From Ceratodon purpureus (Eukaryota; Streptophyta; Bryopsida; Pseudoditrichales; Ditrichaceae): 64,000 nt of DNA. Each line of letters begins with the position of its first letter. The first letter of the stretch is position 1. The position numbers and the translations under genes were made by a program. Positions 27,819-40,470 of the stretch are shown here, piece by piece. The stretch spans positions 13,769,668 to 13,833,667 of the forward strand of contig CM026425.1 in the NCBI GenBank assembly GCA_014871385.1. Direction: 5' to 3'. The notes under the pieces were generated by a model. The model was given only the letters and a program-made list of their open reading frames with translations. It was not told the origin of the DNA and made no database searches.

Positions 27819-30808
27819 ATGGGAGAAACCACAACCCTGCATCGATTAGCATACAATGTCTTTGATCCCTGGTCTGAGGATCCATGCTCCTCGCAGGACA
27901 GTTCTCCTTCAGGCGACGACTCGGCTGCATCCCCAGTCAGGAACGTAAGGGCGAGAATTTCCTACGACATGGCCTTCCCTGCTAGAATGCCGCAGCCCAT
28001 GCCTTCCTCGGTGGATCAGGTGAGCTCACTACTGACCTAAATGTAGTTTCAACTTGCATTCTCCCAAATTTTGCACGTAATGATTTGTTGTGGTACTGAA
28101 AGCTCGTATACTATGGACATGACTTAGACTCCACGGTATTCTGACTGTCCAGGACCGTGAACCTAGCCTATATGACACGCTTCAAGTAGAATTGGAGCCT
28201 TTCACTCGAAGATCAATACAAGCAGAGAATAGGCTGTCAATAAAACAACGCATCGAAATGCTGCTGAGAGTATCTTTCATGAGAGGACTAATATCCTGTT
28301 TATACTGTGTTGACTGTATCAGGAGGAGAGGAGATTCCAAAGATGGCCTGACGCTGGTCCGGTCTCAGTAAGATGAATCATCTTAAAAACTCCCATCATA
28401 TTTCCTTATATGAAATTTCATGCTTTCTGTTGTTTAGTAGTCTTACCTTAATAGTCGCCGTTGATGCAGCCTTACGGAGATGTTAGAGCCTCTTTGTCGT
28501 CTGTTCCGAATATGCACCACAGCGTTGAAGATGAAAACAACGGACAGCAGTACGGTGGCCCTTCCCAACAGAATTTTTATCGACCTCAATCCGGGTCCAT
28601 GCCTTTGCAGGATCCTCCCAATGTGGACCCGTATCCTGTACCTCAGAGCGTCCACGGCGGTGGACCGTCAGGCGTAAATTGCAGAACAGCAGCGGACTCA
28701 CCATCCACATGGCGCCCTTCTCAACATGCGGTGCCATCCTACACGGCACCTGACTGGTCTACAGAACGTGAAACTCAAGCTGACGACACCAGGACCACTG
28801 GAAGCAAGAGGCGGGCAGCGTCAAGGGATTTTCAACGTCCTTACCTGAAGGAGATGGCCAATGCACATGCCCAAAACAGAGATCCGCAGCTCCTCATACC
28901 GGTTTCTCCGTCAGGTACGATTCTTGGCTTGAAGAGCCCCTGGCATCGCGCCGCAAGACTGTGTGCCAGGCAGACCTTGAATTTCAAAGTAAGGAGTTAT
29001 ACAGGGAAAAGAGAGTTATGGATATCACAAGTTGAGTGCATAGGTCAGAAATTAGCACAACAATTTTCTTATTCTAGCCCTTTAGACATAAATTACCTTG
29101 GAAAATTCTTGAAAAACACACTAAAGAACGATAGGAAAGTGTGGAAGAAGTATTTCATTAAAACTGGTGGCTTAAGACACCAGAAATGCCCTCTCGAGGC
29201 TTTCACGGAGTGGCGTAAATACTGGGTGAGTGCAGCTGCAAAGGACGAATCAATACAAATGACCGAAATGAGGAGAGGCAAGCAAAAATCACATCGTGGT
29301 GAAAACTCCAACTCACCTGAAGGTGATCAACGCCCAGCTCATCAGACAAATCAGGTTTGCTATTTCCTTTGTCTCCAGTTCACTTCTTCGGACCTGCTCC
29401 ATTTCTATTCTTCATCTCGTCGGCTGTCCATCAGTTTGCCTGACTTCACTATACCATGCAACTTAGCCTTCGCAGATATTAAGTCATCCAGTCCATCATG
29501 AACCAACACGGCGTTTCCAAAGCTTGTATGCATACAACAGTGACTCCACAAATACGCACAGCACAGAGTTTCAGCAGTCGACACCCACCACCGGGACTGG
29601 ACCTCATGTCCAGACATGTGCCTCTGCTCAGGGTCCAGGCATTGACGAAGTAACGCCGCATTTCCCAAGGGTACTGTCACCATCCGATTTATTTTCTCCA
29701 GCTATGGCGCATTTTGGCATTGAATTTTTAAGTTTTAACTCGGTCATATGCTTGTGTCTGTTGAATTCACCGACAGCGCCCAGGCACGCCCTCGTACTCT
29801 ATTCGCGAATCTACGCGCATACACGCACTGGAGTCGACTGTCCTCAAGATGGCGTCGGATCTGACCACCAGCAAAGACGAGATAAAAGAGGTGAAGGAAC
29901 TCTTATTGCGCCTTATCAATCCAATACATACGCCATCAAAAGAAGGTCATGTGATTTCTTCCCATCCTACAGGTACTCGTCCATGCACCAGCGATATACG
30001 GCATTCTGGATCGCCTATGACACCGCATCAGCCCTTGATGGAGCCCCCTGCAGAATGCCAAGCTCCATTGCACCAAACGTTGGAAGGCACAGCTGCTGGA
30101 GTATTGGACGTCCCTTCCGCAATCAACCGCCCAAGTTCATCTACGCTTTCATGCCCCAGCGGAGACACTCTCCCTGTCACTCCGAATACACTCCTGCAGA
30201 ACTTCCGCAATCAAATGCCAATCGGCGTTGCCGTATCCACGGACGTTTCAGCGGGCACCGCGACGACCTCCAACGGGCTGTCTCCCCAATCTCTGCGCAG
30301 AGGCAGTCGAAGTCCTCAGGTTCAAGAGCAGCCTCCCCCACGTATCTCCAGCAATCCGACACCAATCTCTGACACCGACCCTGACGGAGTAACCACGAGG
30401 GGCCGAGCAACCACAACCGAGAAAGAATCTGGAACCCGTGAACCTCGACAACGGTTTGAGATACCCCTCTATCCTCGCATCACAGAAGGAGCCGTTGCAG
30501 CAAACGTTCCTTGCTATATTCTCCATCCGGATCAAGCAGATCGAATCGTTGCAGAGGGAAGGACGGGCGGGTCGTGGAAATCCCCCTCTCAGAAGTTTGG
30601 CCACCTCTGCCGTGAGGGCCAGCAGATGGTACAAATACACAAGGTAATTGTACCGAACTTGCGACTTCCCTACATCGAGGACCGACAACCCTTCACTGTC
30701 CTGGAGCATGCTGTTGTAAAGCCTACCGGCTCAAGCATTTACGTGAAATGGGATACGAAGCTGCTGTCTAAGAAGAGGAAGGAAGCACCAGCTAGACGAT
30801 TAGAGTAG
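27819..30808 (+). CDS. CACTA second protein, TNPA-like / plant En/Spm transposase family (about 791 aa)
   Basis: Six exons join in phase (27819-28019, 28153-28269, 28323-28367, 28470-29354, about 29575-29670, 29777-30808). The middle (exon 4) contains the most conserved-looking block: GTILGLKSPWHRAARLCAR, LGKFLKNTLKNDRKVWKKYF and PLEAFTEWRKYW. This resembles the plant transposase Ptta/En/Spm (Transposase_24) region, in which regularly spaced Trp and Arg residues occur. The N-terminal third and the stretch before residue 600 are Pro/Ser/Gln-rich and likely disordered. The C-terminus is basic (LLSKKRKEAPARR). By analogy with TNPA of En/Spm it would bind the subterminal repeats and assist transposition. 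It is transcribed away from the transposase. Exon 5 has two possible acceptors 3 bp apart. Family assignment is moderate; the intact frame is clear. Confidence 0.65.
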
Positions 30809-31960
30809 GTAGCTATTTTGTATTTGCGTTAGTGCTCTTCTATCTTCCAGCATTGCAACGGACAGAGGAATGCCAAAACCTGTCTGTAGAATGCGCACGC
30901 ACCTGGATTGAGGTCAACGATCCTGCGCCTGTCCATGTAATCCGAATCCGGAATTTGCAATAATCGGGTTCAATCTGAAAAAATGCTTTCAATAATCGCG
31001 TTCCTTCCCCACTGTATGACCCCGACCAGAACATGGTATCATCGACACGATCTTTCCAGCTACCACCTGCGACACCCCCAGAACATCACCAAACCCTAAA
31101 TCGGAATCGGATTTAGCCTGCGTCTCAAAAATAGGTAGCCCGATATAGCAGCAATTACCATAACCAATCATTGATCGACCAATGATACGGTTTTAAAAAT
31201 TCCCCGGAAGCCAAATTTGTAAGTCTATTTTCACTCAAAGTCGATTCGGATTGGACAATTGGAAAGGGGGATATCTAAATCCTTCTGTCGCATAACCCTA
31301 AACGAAGTCGGTGAAGCTATTTCGGAAAATGAATCCATGGTCATACCCGTCGGAGGAAATGATTATTGATACCCGGTCCTCATTATGTACACCCCAGAGG
31401 TCCCGGACCCTGGACCAGACATCAATCTATACTGAACCCATCACTCTCCGGGTACCTACCTCCGGACACCAAACCCACTATCAATACCGGGTATTTCTCG
31501 AAGCCGGTCATAAATCTCAAACGCGGAGCAGGGCTTCAAACCGAGTCATCAATTGAAATTTACCAAGAATCTCACGGGTACATGTGCGCGGACAGGAACC
31601 CAATATCGATTCCGGGTATGGCGTAGTCACAAGGTAAAACGGGTGCAGAAATTACAGACCCAACAACTACGTCACTCACAGAACATCCATGGTTCGATTC
31701 CCACCACATCCATCTGGTCGATTTCTACCGGGCGTGACTTACGATTTGTTGTGTAACAATTTTGCATGCGTAAATACGACGCGTGACACTCGTGCCCACA
31801 GACTTCGGATGTCCACTGCTCAGAATCTCACAGATTTCCAAGTTTCGAAAATAGGCTCCAAGAGTGTCCAACTACACCGGAATGGATTGCCATTACACCA
31901 GTTGCTAATTCCCTTATTTAACCAAATTTCCGGTGTAGATACTGGTGTAGTTGCACAGGT

Positions 31961-31972
31961 TTTCCACTAGTG
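31961..31972 (-). repeat. CACTA right terminal inverted repeat
   Basis: TTTCCACTAGTG, perfect reverse complement of the left end, followed by the target duplication ACA. Confidence 0.92.
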
Positions 31973-34540
31973 ACATGTAATCAAAATATTTGTAGTGGTG
32001 TTATTCATTCAATTCCACTACATGTCACCATTATTTTTCCTAAACCTTATGCCAACAATTGTGAAGGTAAACTAAGAAAAATATTAAAGAGTAATCACAT
32101 CAACAATAAGCCTACAATACAAGGATGTACTATAAAATAAACCCCATATTAAAACTATAAAATAAATGTTTGAGATGACTTTAAACTATCGAAATGAGAG
32201 CTTGGTGGTATCCAAAGCAAATGGAGAGGATGGCCGTCTAATTCGGGGCCGCGACATCCCCACCTCATCCGATGGGAAACTTATCGTGAGGCGAAAACAA
32301 TGGGAAAAGACCATCGCTTTCTCCCTATTGAAGAGGTGCAGAGATTTATTTTCAATTCTAACATATTTTCTTTAATAGTGTATAAATGTAATGAAATTCC
32401 AATGAAGGCGCAGAGATATTTAGCAGAGCACATTTATAAATCACCACTGGAGTTGACTGGCAGTGCGCTTCAGGCTTCAGCCTCCACCAATGATGACTGA
32501 CACGTAGATATCTGCCTGCGAATCCTATGCTAAAACATGGGAACGAGTACCCAATTCAGAGAACAAAGCTCCCTTCAGGGGGAACACGACTTGCAGACAC
32601 AGCACAGCAAATCGAAATCTGCAGAAACCAGGTAACCGGGGATGCCTGAGGTCCGTTGAAAAGGTTGGAAAGGAGGCTTTGGGAATATTCCCTCCGGAAC
32701 GGGAGGATGCTGGCTCGCTTTGGGCGACACCTATATAATTGGGTGTGCTCTGTGTGGGGAGGCTTTTGGGGTATTGATAGAGGGGCACTGTGGATGACAG
32801 AGTGTGGGTGGATAAAACGAGGGTGCCTAGTGGATCATCCAGCTCAGGCTGCCTCTGGATGAGGAGGGAGAGAGAGTGGGAGGGACATGGAGAGAGGGAG
32901 ATGGAGGGAGGCTCCACTGTCCACTCTGTTTCCACTTTAAGGTACAAACACCTATAACCGACAACTTAAAGCATTTCAGCATATCAGAGCTTAGGTTATC
33001 GATAAGGAGATTATTTTCGTTCGTAGGAAAATAAGGTTCATGAAGAATGAGTATTTTTCCATGAATTATCTCCCAATATTGAAATTTGTACAATTTTTCA
33101 AAGTGAAAAGTACTTCCGACCCAATAACCGATATGTACAAATGAGGTACATCTGTTCTTTCATAATCTAGGAATTAGAATATATCGGCTATTGGTCACTT
33201 GTCGGCTATGGGTGTCTCAACCTTAGTTCGAAATAACAAGTTGGGAAAGGAAGGAAAGGTTGGGCCTACATTTGTGCAGTGTTGTGATTACTCTTGGCCC
33301 ACATTGTGGTTCACTCAGGAAGGGACCTTGGAGTTTTGTTGGGGGAGATTAGTGTGTTTTGGAGTGGGTGGTTTTGTATTCTATTCTTTCATGTGATTGA
33401 AAGAACTTTCTTACACGCTAGCTGACTTTTTTTTTAAGATTGTTGTGGTAGTTTCATTGTTTGTACTCAAAGGGTAGAAGATTAAGGCATGGTGCAAAGT
33501 CTCTAGAAGTCTAGATTCTCATGTTGCATACCGGTATAATGCCTTTCCACATGTGATTGTCAAATGTTCAAATAAATGTCTGTCTCATTGTATTATAATA
33601 CACATTTATCAAATGGCAAGCATGAATATAAGAATAATTTAGAATAGAAACCTTCTCGCTTTTTTGAGAAGCTTCATTGTTAAAATATTATTTCCTTCAA
33701 AGTCTCATGATATTTGAAGAATAATGAAGGTAGTTTGAAGGTGATATAAAGTATTAACTTACAGTGTTCAATTTCCAAAGCATTGACTTTTGAATAGAAA
33801 CTTCATTGTAGTCAATCAAGATTAACTTCCAAATTGGTGTTGATGAAGGAGAGCCGTACACCTGTAATCAAATATTTTGTAGGAATCTTAGGTAAAGGGA
33901 GAGTCGCTTGTATCAATGGCCCTCTTAGCGTAATACCTCGTAGCTTCTGCTCTCTAAGCTGCCTGGAAGTATTTATGTATAATGCTAGTTGAAATTTGTA
34001 TGTGTCAGAGTTTTCAGATGTGAGTCTATCCATATGAATGGGAGGTAGCTCTTCGAGTAGGTAATTTTGCACGTATTACAAACGTAATCAAATATTTAAA
34101 AATTCTAAACACATATAATTTACAACTTAGTCCTTTATAATGTATATGAAATCATAGTATATATAAACTTAATGTAAAAAGAATTTCGTGATTTTTTAGA
34201 CACCAGAATAAAAAAAAATCAAAAAAAATAATGATAAATTTATAGAATATTTATATGATAAATCTATCAATATTAAAATTTTAAAACCTTTAATATTGAA
34301 ATATTATTTTATAAAATTCATATAAAATAATATAACTTAACGTTAATTTTTTTTAAAGTAACTAAAGTCTAAAAATACTAACAAAAACTTCAAATGTGTA
34401 TTTAATATAATAGGCTAGATTTATTTTATGAAATTTTAGGTGAATTTATTTTACAATATTATACTAAAATTTTAGTAATATATTGTAATATTAGTGAAAT
34501 TTATCAAATGAAATCAAATACAATATTTTTTCAATTTGCA
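31973..34540. other. Intergenic region right of the CACTA element
   Basis: Starts with the other half of the palindrome into which CACTA inserted. Two short protein-like segments on the plus strand (32,166-32,345 and 32,379-32,500, the second ending in a stop) may be remnants of one gene but match no family I know. A GC-richer island at about 32,500-32,950 has frames open on both strands and no domain. From 33,600 the DNA is AT-rich. Confidence 0.35.
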
Positions 34541-34769
34541 CGTTTGTCATCTTATCCATTTGATACTATCAATCATATATCTCCACTTATGTATCATTAT
34601 CTTTAATGGTTTCTGTCATCTTAGCCATATCCTTATCTTTAATCATTTTTGTTGTTTTAGCTATTTCAGATATATGCATGTAGACATCACCTCAAGCATC
34701 TTAGTTATTACACCCATCTTTGTCATCCTCGTCATCAATCATACATCTTCATTTATATATCCTTATCTT

Positions 34770-35088
34770 TAGTCATCTTTGTCATGTTAGCCATCAATCA
34801 TACATCTTCAGTTATATATCCTTATCCATAGTCATGTCTGTTATCTTAGCCATCAATCAAACATCTTCAGTTTCGTATCATTGTCTGTATCCTTGTCTGT
34901 ATCCTTGTCCATAGTCATGTCTGTCATCTTAGCCATCAATCAAATATCTTCAGTTATATATCCTTATCCATAGTCATGTCTGTCATCTTAGCCATGAATC
35001 AAATATCTTCAGATCTGTACCCTTGTCCATAGTCATGTCTGTCATCTTAGCAATCAATCAAATATCTTCAGTTATATATCATTATCCA
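34770..35088. repeat. 59-bp minisatellite, five units, within a larger degenerate array
   Basis: Units start at 34,770, 34,829, 34,912, 34,971 and 35,030, each opening with TAGTCATSTYTGTYAT and running 59 bp. The second unit is 83 bp because a 12-bp segment (GTATCCTTGTCT-like) is present three times inside it. Looser copies of the same CATCTTAGCCATCAAT motif extend over roughly 34,540-35,660, so the whole kilobase is an old, eroded tandem array with a more homogenised centre. Confidence 0.85.
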
Positions 35089-35839
35089 TATCTTTAGTCA
35101 TCTCTGTCATCCTAGCCATCAATCATACATCTTCATTTATATATTAGTATCCTTAATTACCTTAGCCATTTCAGCCATTGGCTCAAGCATCTCAGTCATC
35201 ACATCCATCTCAATCATCTCATTATCCAAAGTCATGTTTGTCATATTAGCCATTAATTACATCTTCAATTCATATCCTTATAGTTAGTCATCTCTGTCGT
35301 CTTAGTCATCTCAGCCATATATATTTAGTCATCACCTTAAGCATCTCAACCACCACACCCATCTCAATCATCTTAGACTTCATAATTATTGTAAACATCT
35401 CCATCATCTCAAATAGAATCTTAGGCATCTAAACCATATATTTTTATTATTTTAATCATTTGAGGGATCATGAATATCTCGATTATACATTCTTTGTCTT
35501 TTCAGCCATCTCAGTTATTTGCAACCATATATTCTTTATTCTCTTAGTCATCTCAATCCTTCCAACCATATGTTCATATTTTTCTTAGTCATCTCATACA
35601 CCTTAAACATTTTTACCATCTCAGCCCTCTTAGCAATACATAATATTTATTGTCTTAACATCAAGCATTTGTATAATTTCATTAGCATCAATATCTGCGG
35701 TAATATAATATAGAAGCACAACCTTTATTTTGATTTAAGTTCAAGTGCAATTGGTTTAAATCTACACAATCTAATTACATTGTTAAGAATATTATATGGA
35801 TTATGTATATGTAAGTGTTTTTTGTATAAATGATATATT

Positions 35840-36009
35840 CATTTATTATTATTATTATTATTATCATCATATATTGTAAACAAATATTATAGATTGCACA
35901 TATTGTCCACCACTCACGTACATATACATTCAATTACATATATTTGTACATTTTGTTATATCCATATGCACGTACATATTATTAAATGCATATCACAAAT
36001 TCTATAGAC

Positions 36010-36086
<77 letters not shown>

Positions 36087-36600
36087 TACCATCAATTATA
36101 TACTTACATATGTATATTGCCCATCACATACTAACACATATACCACCAAATATAAACAAATATAAATATTACTAATTATATAAATATACAAATATAACCA
36201 ATGACATATACATTTATACATACCATCAATTGCATTCATAGAAACATATTATTAGTCATATATACATGCACATACAGTGTACAACACGAGGTGCAAATCG
36301 GACAACCATACATACATGGGAATTGCATATGCATACACAAATTGCAAGTTGCACACATACATGGTTACACTGGTAAAGCTCCAAATCACATATCCTTGCA
36401 CATGCGGCACAAATTACAAATTGCATCTCAATGTTCAAACTACAAATCAATTACCCTGTATAGCAACCTATTCTTAAGTATAGCAACCTATTCTCAAGTC
36501 TCGCTATCAAGGAAAAGTAACCCTGATTCGAAATAGAACCAGTAACAAAAGCAGTTCCAAGAAGAAGAGGCATGAAGCACGTCGGAGTAGAAGCATGATG
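35840..36600. other. AT-rich region with microsatellites
   Basis: Contains an (ATT)n run near 35,843-35,862 and a long (TA)n run at 36,019-36,083. The remainder is enriched in ACATA/TATAC words. No gene seen. Confidence 0.5.
36019..36083. repeat. (TA)n microsatellite
   Basis: About 65 bp of uninterrupted TA dinucleotides. Confidence 0.9.
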
Positions 36601-36781
36601 CACTGAAAATCTTGACCTAGCAATGTGTAAAAGAAAATGTTGCAGGAGGTAGAAGCAACCACCGTCTATAGCTGCCTCGTCTTCTGCTTCTTGTAGCTAG
36701 TGTAGACGACCCCACTGTCTGTTTGGAGTATTCAGTTCCAGCTTTGCCATTTGAGTGTGAATCAGTTTATTTCGACATCTT

Positions 36782-37395
36782 CAGGGTGCTTCACTTGCAG
36801 CTGAGATTCTGACGAAAGCGGGGACGAAAGAGCTTGTTTTATATCAGCTGGATCACCTTGTACACATCACAAGTCATCGGTAAGTGTTCGACACTAATTT
36901 TCAGTGATTGTGAATGGATAGTTGTCTGAATTGCGGGAAGATTGTTAGGGCTAACAGTTGGTCATGTGAATAATTAGGTTTCTGGCTTTCCCGAATGTAT
37001 CCTGTGTGATCGGAACAATATCAATCGTGGAGTTATGGAGTTAGACAAGCTGCTGCATGAGTCTTGAATGACGGCCGGCGTTGCATTGTTAAAGAAAATT
37101 ATTTGTTCCAGCACCGTGCAAGACAATATTGGAGTGGACAAGGCACAGCTATATTGCCTGCATATTCACAAGTGATTTGGGCAGATCTCAGGTAGGATCT
37201 GGTCGGTATACGGTACACAAGTTGCCTGGGGTTTTAGTTGGAATTGAAATGCTATCTCCCCTCCACTTTTACTACATTCTGATTTGAACCAGGGCACCTC
37301 CTCCTTGTGAGACGAAGAAGCTACCTTACAAGCTGGCTACGCAGGCTGCTGCCGAAGTGATTAATCACAGTCATACCCTTTACATGTAATTGGTC
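36782..37395 (+). pseudogene. Exon-like remnants of an unrecognised gene
   Basis: Two segments look like isolated exons. From an AG at about 36,784 a frame reads GASLAAEILTKAGTKELVLY and continues to HITSHR, ending at a perfect GTAAGT donor at about 36,880. After an AG near 37,292 another frame includes CETKKLPYKLATQAAAEVIN. Between them (37,111-37,190) a third stretch has a GTAGGAT donor-like end but stops in frame. I do not recognise the family. The splice-like borders and amino-acid composition argue for a former gene, but no complete frame can be joined. Confidence 0.3.
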
Positions 37396-37704
37396 CTTCA
37401 CAAAATCTGATAATGTTGGTATCATAAGAAGCTCCGTTTTGAGAAATATGCGTGATTTCAACCGTAATCAGAGCCCATTTGCGAAGAAATAAGATAAGAA
37501 ATTGTATTGGTCTTCTCAGAGTCAAGTAAATACTGTTCTACACATGTGAAGGGCCTGACCACCTCTTTTGTATACTGCAAGATCTATGCCAAGTGTCATC
37601 AGTCTCTCTGTACAGTCTAACCTTCATATTATGACACTCCATAATATGACGATATTATTGTTTCAAGCAATACACATGGGACAAGTCATTTCTGTGACTA
37701 ATCC

Positions 37705-37890
37705 ATGCTTGCCACCTTGAAGTTAGGGCTTCCTAAACATGTCATAATAGAGAGGGACGACTGTAGTTTGCATGTTGATGCTCTTGCCCGCCAGTTTGCA
37801 TCCTGGTGCAATAGCTGCTCGTGGGAGGTGCACAAATTTTGGAAAATAATGTATAATGTCACACAAATAATCTGTGCACCTGCTGGGTAA
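37705..37890 (+). pseudogene. Possible RNase H-like fragment of a retroelement
   Basis: The 61-codon frame contains LKLGLPKHVIIERDDCSLHV followed by an ALARQF...W pattern. This resembles the RNase H-like (RVT_3) module, where a small residue, Gly-Leu and a hydrophobic strand precede an Asp. It is short, isolated and ends in a stop. No reverse transcriptase is visible beside it. Confidence 0.25.
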
Positions 37891-38180
37891 GGTATCATAA
37901 TTGGAAACTTGCTCAATCCAAGAATGTGAGTACATTAGCTTTACCATGGCATCAGTGTTGGGGTGAATGTGAGCACTTTTGGTACTGTTTTGAATAATCA
38001 GATTTTGTTTCTGTAGCTAGTTATTGTGCGAAAATGAATAGGATGTGTGCCCACAGTATGATGATGGTGGTACAAAACAGTGACTCCTGGTGATTTTATA
38101 GTGGTGGAGAAATGTAGGTATTGGAAGTGGCAGTTTTTATAATCCAGTTCTAAAATTTATCCAATGTCGCAGGACAGTAC

Positions 38181-38517
38181 TAAGGTGGTAGGACCAATCC
38201 CCGACCGAATTTCAGGTTTGCATGCTTAGACCTGTGAAAGAAAAAGTTATTATTTTTGGAAGGTCCGCAAAGTTAGTACAAAAGCAACCCCCCCAATTAC
38301 ACATTTTTTGAGCATCTCTACAATTTTCTATGAATTTTTAAGTCCGTAAGCATAGAGTGACCATTAACCGACCATAGGATCATGGTTTTCATGAGAAGTT
38401 GGATGCTGAGGATAAATAACTTCTGCACCAATGAAGCACTCAATTTTCCATGGCATGGATGATGGACGGAATTAGAGCACTCTTGGGACACTTTTTGAAA
38501 CCACACTAGTGATATTT
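38181..38517 (+). repeat. Dispersed repeat, copy 1
   Basis: About 335 bp that recur in the same orientation at 60,860-61,191, roughly four bases in five identical. Shared landmarks include GAATTTCAGGTTTGCAT, TCTATGAATTTTTAAG, GGTTTTCATGAGA and ATTAGAGCACTCTTGGGACA. Similarity begins and ends abruptly on both copies. No coding capacity or terminal inverted repeat is apparent. Confidence 0.8.
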
Positions 38518-40470
38518 GGATTTATTGATATTTTCTTTGATTAGCAAAAACTGACGTTTATTTTTTAAATGGCTTGGAGATGGAAAAAAGTTACTAAAAA
38601 CCATTTGATTATAATCTTGATTTTTAACCTCATAATTTCCTAATTTGCATTTCATGATCTTTTTGGTTGACCATTCGAGGTACGCGCTACGAAAAAAGAG
38701 GCATTATAGATGTAATATATTTTTTGAACTCCTTTTTCTTATTGTTGTATTTAGATAGCTAGTGTACTTTTAAAAACATGTTTCCAGTAACAAAACAAAA
38801 ACCATGGATTAAATAATTATTAAAAATATTGATTGTTTTTAGTGATTTCTAAATAATTTATATATTTTGGAACATTTTGAATCATTTATTTCAATACAAC
38901 TTGTTTTAATCCATACTCTTCGATTAAGATTGTGGATGTCTTTGTGTCAAGTAGATTATCGGTATGGATATAATCACTTTGACTCACGCAATATGATGGA
39001 TGTAATATATAATTGATGATAGAGTATAACTCAAAACATTGTACTTGAATGAACAGTTGTTTTATTTATCATAAGTATCTGGACTTTAGTGGTTGTAATA
39101 AATAGTTGGTTAATTATATACGTGTTCATCTTCTATATTTTATATGGATTGTTTAATTTAAAATCTATATATATATATATATATATGATCTTTTAAATGT
39201 AGATTACCTATTATAATGTTTTTCAAACAATGAAATATTAATACAATACAGTTATTATGGAACAATCATTGTTGTACAATACTATTGACATATGTAGGTG
39301 AAATATTTTATTCATTTCAAAAAAGACTTTGACATAATGAATGTTATTTAAAAGTTGTATTTATCATTTTAACTAGACTTTGAAACTTGCTTTTAAATTA
39401 TAAAAATCATCAAAATTATTTTGAGCTATATATATGTTCTATAATTTATTGATTCATGGAAAAAAATGTTGCATGTTTTTCTACTTTCAAAACATTTGAA
39501 CATGTAGGCAATTTATGGAATAAACACAACATAAAAATCATAAGAATAAAGAAAATAATTATACATTTATTAGTTATACATATTTTTGCAATCATTCTAT
39601 GTTAAAATCTAGACACTAATCTGCCATAATAAAATAATATCATTGAAATATAATTTGAAAACAAGTCAAGATTACATAATATTTCTTGAAGTTGAACGCC
39701 GTTGTCTTCTCTCCCTAGGTAGCATCTTCAATCCTTGACTTCAATGCTATAATGATAGAAATACGCATTCTGAGTTTAATGAAATCATGATGAAGGGATA
39801 AGATTGAAAAGATTCAAATAAGGGATACGACTCTTACTGAATCGTTGTGACATTGAAAATGCAATTACCTTCAAATAATACTTTTATAGAATCTAAGTTG
39901 AGTAAAATTCATGAGCTATATTTTAAATAGAATGATTATTGAAACAACTAGTTTCGTTGTATTTGAATAATGTCCCATAACTCGTGGTATTTATGAATGA
40001 AATGTATTTCTAGGAATGTTGATGTGATTAATTGAGTTTGTTTGTAGAATAAAAGTAAAAAATTGTAATAAAGTTTTTAAACCTTATAAACTTATGCATG
40101 AAGAATTGCCTTTTTAAATAAATAATTTCATTAAATTCATAATGATGTATAAAAATTAGCAAAGTAATGAATAAGATGACGACTTTATCTTAAACTATAA
40201 AATATTATAATTAAGTAATTGATGATTGAATTTATATAAAACAAATTGTGCAATATACACTTATATTTACACTAATGACAATAATACTACTTGTACAAAT
40301 AAAGATTTTTTTTTTAATCATACACAATTTATGCATTCATTATATATAGATAGATAGTGTTCAAAGAGGCAATTTGACAATTTAAGTTTTCTTCACCTAA
40401 CATTCAATTTTAGTTATTTAACCCTTTAATGTCTTTATTTAACACTAATTTCATAGACTTGGAATAAAAT
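38518..40470. other. AT-rich intergenic DNA
   Basis: Strongly AT-rich with a short (TA)n run near 39,166-39,186. No gene or long repeat seen. Confidence 0.5.

Larger units (their letters stand above)
17085..31972. mobile_element. Complete CACTA (En/Spm) DNA transposon, 14.9 kb
   Basis: The element starts with CACTAGTGGAAA (17,085-17,096) and ends with its exact reverse complement (31,961-31,972). It is flanked on both sides by ACA (17,082-17,084 and 31,973-31,975), the 3-bp target duplication typical of CACTA elements. The inverted similarity continues inward (TGCA, then ACTACACCAG). ACACCA/TGGTGT motifs cluster within about 100 bp of both ends. Motifs close to TACCCGG/CCGGGTA recur a few hundred bases in on both arms (for example near 17,503, 31,369, 31,447, 31,482 and 31,608), as expected of subterminal binding sites. 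Inside are a TNP2-type transposase gene (minus), a divergent second gene (plus), a captured NB-LRR segment and further minus-strand ORFs in the left arm. Identical ends, an intact target duplication and intact frames suggest recent mobility. Confidence 0.92.

Noticed and set aside
31605..31715. tRNA-like A box (TGGCGTAGTCACAAGG) and B box (GGTTCGATTCCC) near the CACTA right end
   Set aside because: No cloverleaf folds: the T stem and acceptor stem do not pair. Probably chance within the subterminal region.
34770..35088. Regular repeats considered as a CRISPR array
   Set aside because: Units are contiguous tandem copies without unique spacers, in a eukaryotic nuclear context.
38500..38515. 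CACTAGTG inside the dispersed repeat as another CACTA terminus
   Set aside because: It is not followed by the GGAAA of the real ends, has no partner end, and copy 2 of the repeat differs here.
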